A stretch of 64,000 nucleotides of DNA from Oscillospiraceae bacterium (GTDB taxonomy: Bacteria; Bacillota; Clostridia; Oscillospirales; Oscillospiraceae): contig JAFRIV010000005.1 in assembly GCA_017432615.1 (NCBI GenBank), positions 1 to 64,000 of the forward strand, read 5' to 3'. Below are positions 59,896-64,000 of this stretch, piece after piece. Below the pieces are notes generated by a model. That model did no database searches. It was given only the letters and a program-made list of their open reading frames with translations, and had not been told where the DNA came from. Position numbers and translations under genes: made by a program. How positions within the stretch are numbered: position 1 is the first letter of the stretch; every line of letters begins with the position of its first letter.

Positions 59896-62331
59896 ATGAA
59901 ATTTGGACATTTTGATGATGCACGTCGCGAATATGTAATAGAAACGCCGCGCACCCCGCTGCCATGGATCAATTATCTCGGCAGTGAAGACTTTTTTACC
60001 CTTATCTCCAATACGGCTGGCGGCTACAGCTTCTATAAGGATGCCAGACTGCGCCGTATCACGCGCTACCGTTATAACGCATGTCCGCTGGATGCAGACG
60101 GCTTTCATATTTATCTGAAAAGCGAGGGAGAGGTCTGGAATCTTGCCTGGCAGCCGACGCAGACGCCTCTGGATGCTTATGTCTGTCGTCACGGTCTGGG
60201 ATATACAGTGTTTGAAAGCAGCAAAAACGGAATAGCTGCCACCCAGGAGATGTTTGTACCGCGCGGGGATAACTGCCTGCTCTGCCGTATCACAGTGAAA
60301 AACACCAATGATTCCGACAAAACCGTGGCGGTGTTCCCTTACACCGAATTCTGCCTCTGGGATGCGATGGATGATTCCTCCAACTTCCAGCGTAACTACT
60401 CCATCGGGGAAGTGGAGGTATTTCCCGGGGTGATCTATCATAAAACGGAATACCGCGAGCGGCGTGACCACTATGCCATGCTCTGGGCAAATGTGGTTCC
60501 GGATGCCTTTGATACCGCACGGGATGCCTTCATCGGCGTTTACGGCAGCCCGGCAAGGCCGGATGCCGTTTTCGGCAGCGGCTGCACCGACAGTATCGCA
60601 CACGGTTGGGCGCCTGTCGGGGCTATGCAGTTCAATCTTGCTCTGCTGCCGGGCGAGGAAAAAAGTATTGTCCTCGGTCTGGGATATATCGAGAATGCGG
60701 AAGAAGACAAGTGGGAAGCGCCGGGCGTCATTAACAAGAAGAAAGCAGTTGCCATGCAGCAGCGTTATGATACCGACGGAAAATTCTTCGCCGCAAAGCA
60801 GAAAATGGAGGAATTCTGGTCTGATCTGCTGTCCAATTTCACACTGTCCTGTGAGGATGAACATGTCAGCCGTATGGTCAACATCTGGAATCAGTACCAG
60901 TGTATGGTTACCTTCAATATGAGCCGTTCCGCCAGCTACTTTGAAAGCGGCATGGGGCGCGGTATGGGCTTTCGGGATTCCTGCCAGGATTTGCTGGGCT
61001 TTGTCCACATGATCCCGGAGCGTGCCAGAGAGAGGATCCTGGATATTGCCGCCACACAGTTCCCGGACGGCAGTGCCTACCATCAGTATCAGCCTCTGAC
61101 GAAGAAAGGCAACCTTGCCGTCGGAAGCGGATTCAATGACGATCCGCTCTGGCTGATTGCAGGCACGGATGCCTACATCCGCGAAACAGGAGATTATTCG
61201 ATCCTGGATGAAATGGTTGCTTTCGACTGTGATATGTCTGTTGCACAGCCTTTGATGGAGCATCTGCGCCGCAGCTTTAATTATACGGTGGAGCACCTCG
61301 GCCCCCATGCACTGCCTCTGATCGGCCGTGCCGACTGGAATGACTGCCTGAACCTGAACTGCTTTTCTGCGCACCCGGGCGAGAGCTTTCAGACTACCGG
61401 TCCCAGCGAAGGGCCTGTGGCAGAGAGTGTGTTTATCGCCGGGATGTTCGTCAAGTACGGCCGGGCCTATGCGGATCTTTGCCGTCATATCGGGCTGAAA
61501 GAAGAGGCGGAGATCTGTGCCGGCCATGTGGCCGAGATGGAAAAAGCGGTTCTGGATGCCGGCTGGGATGGGGAATGGTTCAAGCGCGCCTATGATGCTT
61601 TCGGCGATCCGGTGGGAAGTAAAGAGTGCGAAGAGGGCCAGATCTTCATAGAACCCCAGGGCATGTGCGTCATGGCGGGAATCGGCAGGGAAAGCGGCGA
61701 AGCGGCAAAAGCCATGCAGAGCGTGAAGGATCGCCTTGACACGAAATACGGTATTGTGCTGCTCCAGCCTGCCTATACACATTACTACCTGAACCTCGGT
61801 GAGATCAGCAGCTATCCCCCGGGATACAAAGAAAATGCCGGTATCTTCTGTCACAACAACCCGTGGATCGTTGTTGCGGAGACGGTGCTTGGTCATGGCA
61901 ACCGCGCTTTTGAAGTTTACCGCAGGACGTGCCCGTCTTATCTGGAGGACATCAGCGAGATCCACCGTACCGAGCCGTATGTCTACCCGCAGATGATCGC
62001 CGGCAAAGATGCGCCTACTCATGGCGAGGCCAAGAACAGCTGGCTCACCGGTACTGCTGCCTGGACGCTGCTCTCCATCACACAGGCTATTCTCGGAATC
62101 ACTCCCACATTGGATGGCTTGAAGGTGGATCCGTGCCTGCCGGAAAGCATGAAGGGTTATACGGTTTCCCGGCGTTTCCGCGGTGCGGTCTATCATATTA
62201 CGGTGGATAATACCGCCGGTGTGGAGTACGGAGTAAAGTCGGTTACAGTCAACGGAGGGGCAATTGACGGCAAGGTGCTGCCGGTCTTCCCCGCCGGAGA
62301 AACGGTGAATGTGAACGTCGTAATGGGATAA
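59896..62331 (+). CDS. Cellobiose phosphorylase (GH94)
   Basis: An 811-residue cytosolic enzyme that splits cellobiose with phosphate into glucose 1-phosphate and glucose. The length equals that of the Clostridium thermocellum enzyme as I recall it, and long blocks agree: [74 protein letters not shown], and [10 protein letters not shown] with the catalytic Asp483. There is no signal peptide, so cellobiose must be imported first. The ATG at 59896 follows GGAGG at six bases and matches the family N-terminus; an upstream start at 59845 lies within the promoter. The product feeds phosphoglucomutase. Confidence 0.95.
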   Translation: MKFGHFDDARREYVIETPRTPLPWINYLGSEDFFTLISNTAGGYSFYKDARLRRITRYRYNACPLDADGFHIYLKSEGEVWNLAWQPTQTPLDAYVCRHGLGYTVFESSKNGIAATQEMFVPRGDNCLLCRITVKNTNDSDKTVAVFPYTEFCLWDAMDDSSNFQRNYSIGEVEVFPGVIYHKTEYRERRDHYAMLWANVVPDAFDTARDAFIGVYGSPARPDAVFGSGCTDSIAHGWAPVGAMQFNLALLPGEEKSIVLGLGYIENAEEDKWEAPGVINKKKAVAMQQRYDTDGKFFAAKQKMEEFWSDLLSNFTLSCEDEHVSRMVNIWNQYQCMVTFNMSRSASYFESGMGRGMGFRDSCQDLLGFVHMIPERARERILDIAATQFPDGSAYHQYQPLTKKGNLAVGSGFNDDPLWLIAGTDAYIRETGDYSILDEMVAFDCDMSVAQPLMEHLRRSFNYTVEHLGPHALPLIGRADWNDCLNLNCFSAHPGESFQTTGPSEGPVAESVFIAGMFVKYGRAYADLCRHIGLKEEAEICAGHVAEMEKAVLDAGWDGEWFKRAYDAFGDPVGSKECEEGQIFIEPQGMCVMAGIGRESGEAAKAMQSVKDRLDTKYGIVLLQPAYTHYYLNLGEISSYPPGYKENAGIFCHNNPWIVVAETVLGHGNRAFEVYRRTCPSYLEDISEIHRTEPYVYPQMIAGKDAPTHGEAKNSWLTGTAAWTLLSITQAILGITPTLDGLKVDPCLPESMKGYTVSRRFRGAVYHITVDNTAGVEYGVKSVTVNGGAIDGKVLPVFPAGETVNVNVVMG

Positions 62332-62334
62332 ACG

Positions 62335-62372
62335 AAAAAAGCCCAACCCCCTGAGAAATCAGGGGGTTGGCG
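62335..62372. terminator. Terminator shared by cellobiose phosphorylase and the leftward tRNA
   Basis: CCAACCCCCTGA (62343-62354), GAAA loop, TCAGGGGGTTGG (62359-62370). On the minus strand the stem is followed by GGCTTTTTTCG, so it ends the tRNA transcript well; on the plus strand the T tract is weak (CGTTGT). Confidence 0.85.
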
Positions 62373-62399
62373 TTGTAAAGCAGTGTTCAGGCAAAAAAA

Positions 62400-62473
62400 T
62401 GGAGCAGGGTACGGGAGTCGAACCCGCCTAGCCAGCTTGGGAAGCTGGAGTAATACCGATATACCAACCCTGC
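62400..62473 (-). tRNA. tRNA-Gly (anticodon CCC)
   Basis: The minus strand folds into a full cloverleaf of 74 bases. The acceptor GCAGGGT pairs with ACCCTGC, and the D arm is GTAT/TTAC. The anticodon stem CCAGC/GCTGG encloses the loop TTCCCAA, giving anticodon CCC (reads GGG). The T arm GCGGG/CCCGT carries the loop TTCGACT. Discriminator base U73 is normal for glycine, and CCA is encoded. Confidence 0.93.
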
Positions 62474-62485
62474 AAAGCAAGAGAT

Positions 62486-62514
62486 ATTATAGCACATCCA
62501 TTCCGGAATGTCTA
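62486..62514 (-). promoter_or_regulatory. Promoter of tRNA-Gly
   Basis: Minus-strand TAGACA (62514-62509), 17 bases, TATAAT (62491-62486) with TGC directly upstream. The tRNA begins 13 bases after the -10 box, so the primary transcript has a very short leader. Confidence 0.75.
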
Positions 62515-62516
62515 CA

Positions 62517-62549
62517 AAAATTTTCCCGCAGGATTAATCCTGCGGGAAA
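62517..62549 (-). terminator. Terminator of the HtrA-like gene
   Basis: TTTCCCGCAGGA (62522-62533) pairs perfectly with TCCTGCGGGAAA (62538-62549). On the minus strand the stem is followed by ATTTTTGTAG. It lies 33 bases after the protease stop codon and borders the tRNA promoter. Confidence 0.88.
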
Positions 62550-62581
62550 TTGTATCATGGAGACAAACGTATTGTGGCAGA

Positions 62582-63805
62582 TCAGTAACCGTAACGGAAG
62601 AAGTAATTGAAGAAGTCCTCCATGGAATTGCCGTCCCAGTCGTTATAACCGCGGTTATCGTAATCACGCGGCTGATCCTGCCGTTCCTGCGGAGCATTGG
62701 CGGCATCCTCCTGTGCCTGGGCTGCTTCATCTTCATGTTTGGTGGCGGATTCCGTCTTGGAATCGATGGTCACGTCGATTTCAATCTCCTTGCCCTGACG
62801 ATACAGGAAGAAGCGCAGTGTATCGCCCGGTTCGGAGGAAGCAACAACTTCCACAAGGTCTTCGGAGGATCCGATGTCCTTTTCGCCCACTTTTACGATG
62901 ACGTCGTTAACTTTGATGCCTGCTTTATCCGCAGGGGCATCCTCCGTCACCTCACGGACCCAGGCGCCTGCCTCGATGCCCGTAATGCTGGAGACATCTT
63001 CCGAGAGAGAGGAAACCGTGACACCGATGTAGGGTTTGATGATATAGCCGTTTTCAACAATGCTTGCCACAATGCGTTTTACACTGTTGATCGGAATCGC
63101 AAAACCGATGTTGTCGATGGAAGCTTCACCGGAATATCCGGACGTGGAATATTTGGCGTTGGTAATGCCGACTACTTCACCCTTCATATTGAATAACGCA
63201 CCGCCGGAGTTGCCGGAGTTGATGGCGCAGTCTGTCTGGATGAGGTGCATCGTATTGCCGGATTCTACACGGACGTTGCGGCTGAGGGCACTGACGATCC
63301 CGCGTGTGAGAGAGAAGGTCAATTCGCCGAGCGGGTTGCCGATAGCAAGCACGTCCTCACCGACGCGGAGTTCATCGGAATTGCCCAGGGTGACGGTGGA
63401 AAGTCCTTCCGCTTCGACTTTGATGACGGCAATGTCATTGGTCTCATCATAGCCGATCACTTTGGCATCGTACGTCTTGTCGTCATAGGTGGCTACGGTA
63501 ACGGTTTCAGAGTCTTCAATGACATGATAGTTTGTCAGGATATAACCGTCTTCAGAAATGATAAAGCCGGAACCGGAAGCCTGATAGGTATATCCGGAGC
63601 CGTATCTGCTGGCCTGCGTCTGTGCGCTGATCGTAATGCCGACGGTGGCATTGACGTTCTGCTCATAAATATCGGCAGCAGTGAGGGTCGCAGTTTCGGC
63701 CATGGCGGCCTGATTTCCGCCGGCGGCCATAACTCCGCCGATCAGGCATAACAAAAGTGCGACGGCAATGAGCTTGCTGGGAAAAATATGGTTGTGCTGT
63801 TTCAT
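62582..63805 (-). CDS. HtrA/DegP-like serine protease with PDZ domain
   Basis: A 407-residue exported protease for damaged or misfolded surface proteins. Signal peptide or anchor (KLIAVALLLCLIGGVMAAGG, possible cleavage after AMA), then a trypsin-like domain with His94 in LTNYHVIED, Asp124 in NDIAVIKVE and Ser200 in NSGNSGGALFN, a complete triad. One PDZ domain follows (IKPYIGVTVSSLS, AGAWVREVTEDAPADKAGIK). The tail is rich in Asp, Asn, Tyr and Phe (DWDGNSMEDFFNYFFRYGY), unusual for the family. I chose ATG 63805 (GGGAGG, seven bases). An in-frame ATG at 63856 also has AAAGGAG and would add 17 residues before the signal peptide. Confidence 0.9.
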   Translation of the reverse strand: MKQHNHIFPSKLIAVALLLCLIGGVMAAGGNQAAMAETATLTAADIYEQNVNATVGITISAQTQASRYGSGYTYQASGSGFIISEDGYILTNYHVIEDSETVTVATYDDKTYDAKVIGYDETNDIAVIKVEAEGLSTVTLGNSDELRVGEDVLAIGNPLGELTFSLTRGIVSALSRNVRVESGNTMHLIQTDCAINSGNSGGALFNMKGEVVGITNAKYSTSGYSGEASIDNIGFAIPINSVKRIVASIVENGYIIKPYIGVTVSSLSEDVSSITGIEAGAWVREVTEDAPADKAGIKVNDVIVKVGEKDIGSSEDLVEVVASSEPGDTLRFFLYRQGKEIEIDVTIDSKTESATKHEDEAAQAQEDAANAPQERQDQPRDYDNRGYNDWDGNSMEDFFNYFFRYGY

Positions 63806-63888
63806 ATGAGAGCCTCCCTTTGAATTTTTATTCGCTGCGTATGTAAAATCATTCATTTCAAACGCTCCTTTCGCATTTCCTGTGCTGT

Positions 63889-63894
63889 ATTATA
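63889..63894 (-). promoter_or_regulatory. Probable -10 box of the HtrA-like gene
   Basis: Minus-strand TATAAT with only a T-rich, poorly matching -35 region. Transcription would start about 63882, upstream of both candidate start codons. The rest of the window (63895-64000) shows no gene. Confidence 0.45.
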
Positions 63895-64000
63895 CGATTT
63901 TTCCCGGAGAAAAAAACGGGAAAGTATGTACATTCTATGAAAAAAATGTAAACGTGCGGACTTGTAAAATGTTCAATTCGCTAAAAAAGTGCGGCAGGTA

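Noticed and set aside
59812..62346. 844-codon open frame on the minus strand opposite cellobiose phosphorylase
   Set aside because: It mirrors a well-matched GH94 gene exactly, has no protein family features and arises from the codon bias of the real gene.

Overview
The window looks like chromosomal DNA of a gut-type, Gram-positive anaerobe of the Firmicutes, probably class Clostridia. The reasons are strict SigA-type promoters (several TTGACA-N17-TATAAT), strong GGAGG ribosome binding sites, a perfect CIRCE operator before groES-groEL, sortase-type TGD tails, YhaM, a type 2 GalT, a cellobiose phosphorylase close to the clostridial enzyme, and no respiratory chain. The genus cannot be fixed from the sequence. 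All functional calls come from reading the translated sequence; no database search was run.

Left region (1-20.9 kb): one long leftward operon under a perfect-consensus promoter at 20.7 kb. It begins with a TetR regulator. It then encodes a membrane thioredoxin/GH8-like fusion, a multi-span membrane protein, a membrane protein with a degenerate GGDEF domain that keeps its c-di-GMP inhibitory site, a DUF2334 deacetylase-like protein, a BcsA/IcaA-like processive GT2 synthase, a BcsB-like subunit, GT-C-like membrane proteins, an MBOAT acyltransferase, an SGNH hydrolase carrying three LamG-like repeats, and WecB. I read it as a synthase-dependent, probably O-acetylated exopolysaccharide system with its own c-di-GMP receptor. 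A decayed IS1182-type transposase lies at the left edge. A 55-bp tandem repeat sits upstream of the operon promoter.

20.9-30.1 kb: a ten-gene leftward Mrp/Mbh-type cation-proton antiporter operon with four NuoL/M/N-like subunits and a split MrpA. No hydrogenase or NADH module is attached.

30.2-42.5 kb: two large sortase-type surface proteins (one overlapping a yhaM-like RNase gene), a stand-alone ATP-cone protein with a 41-residue membrane peptide, a secreted protein, an acyltransferase with a C-terminal zinc ribbon preceded by an overlapping leader ORF, a GltS-like symporter and a NUDIX hydrolase.

42.5-50 kb: CIRCE-groES-groEL, then a leftward rRNA methyltransferase / lipid kinase / SIMPL-protein operon, then an unknown protein followed by cstA.

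50-64 kb: an HMA metal-binding peptide plus ArsR repressor with its operator, running into a GT2 and a phosphohexomutase. Then a leftward operon of lipoprotein, galT, an EF-G-like ribosome-protection GTPase fused to a Rae1/YacP-like NYN nuclease, and an AlkD-like glycosylase. Last come cellobiose phosphorylase, tRNA-Gly(CCC) and an HtrA-like protease. The two systems most worth following up are the GTPase-NYN fusion and the exopolysaccharide operon with its unusual fusions.
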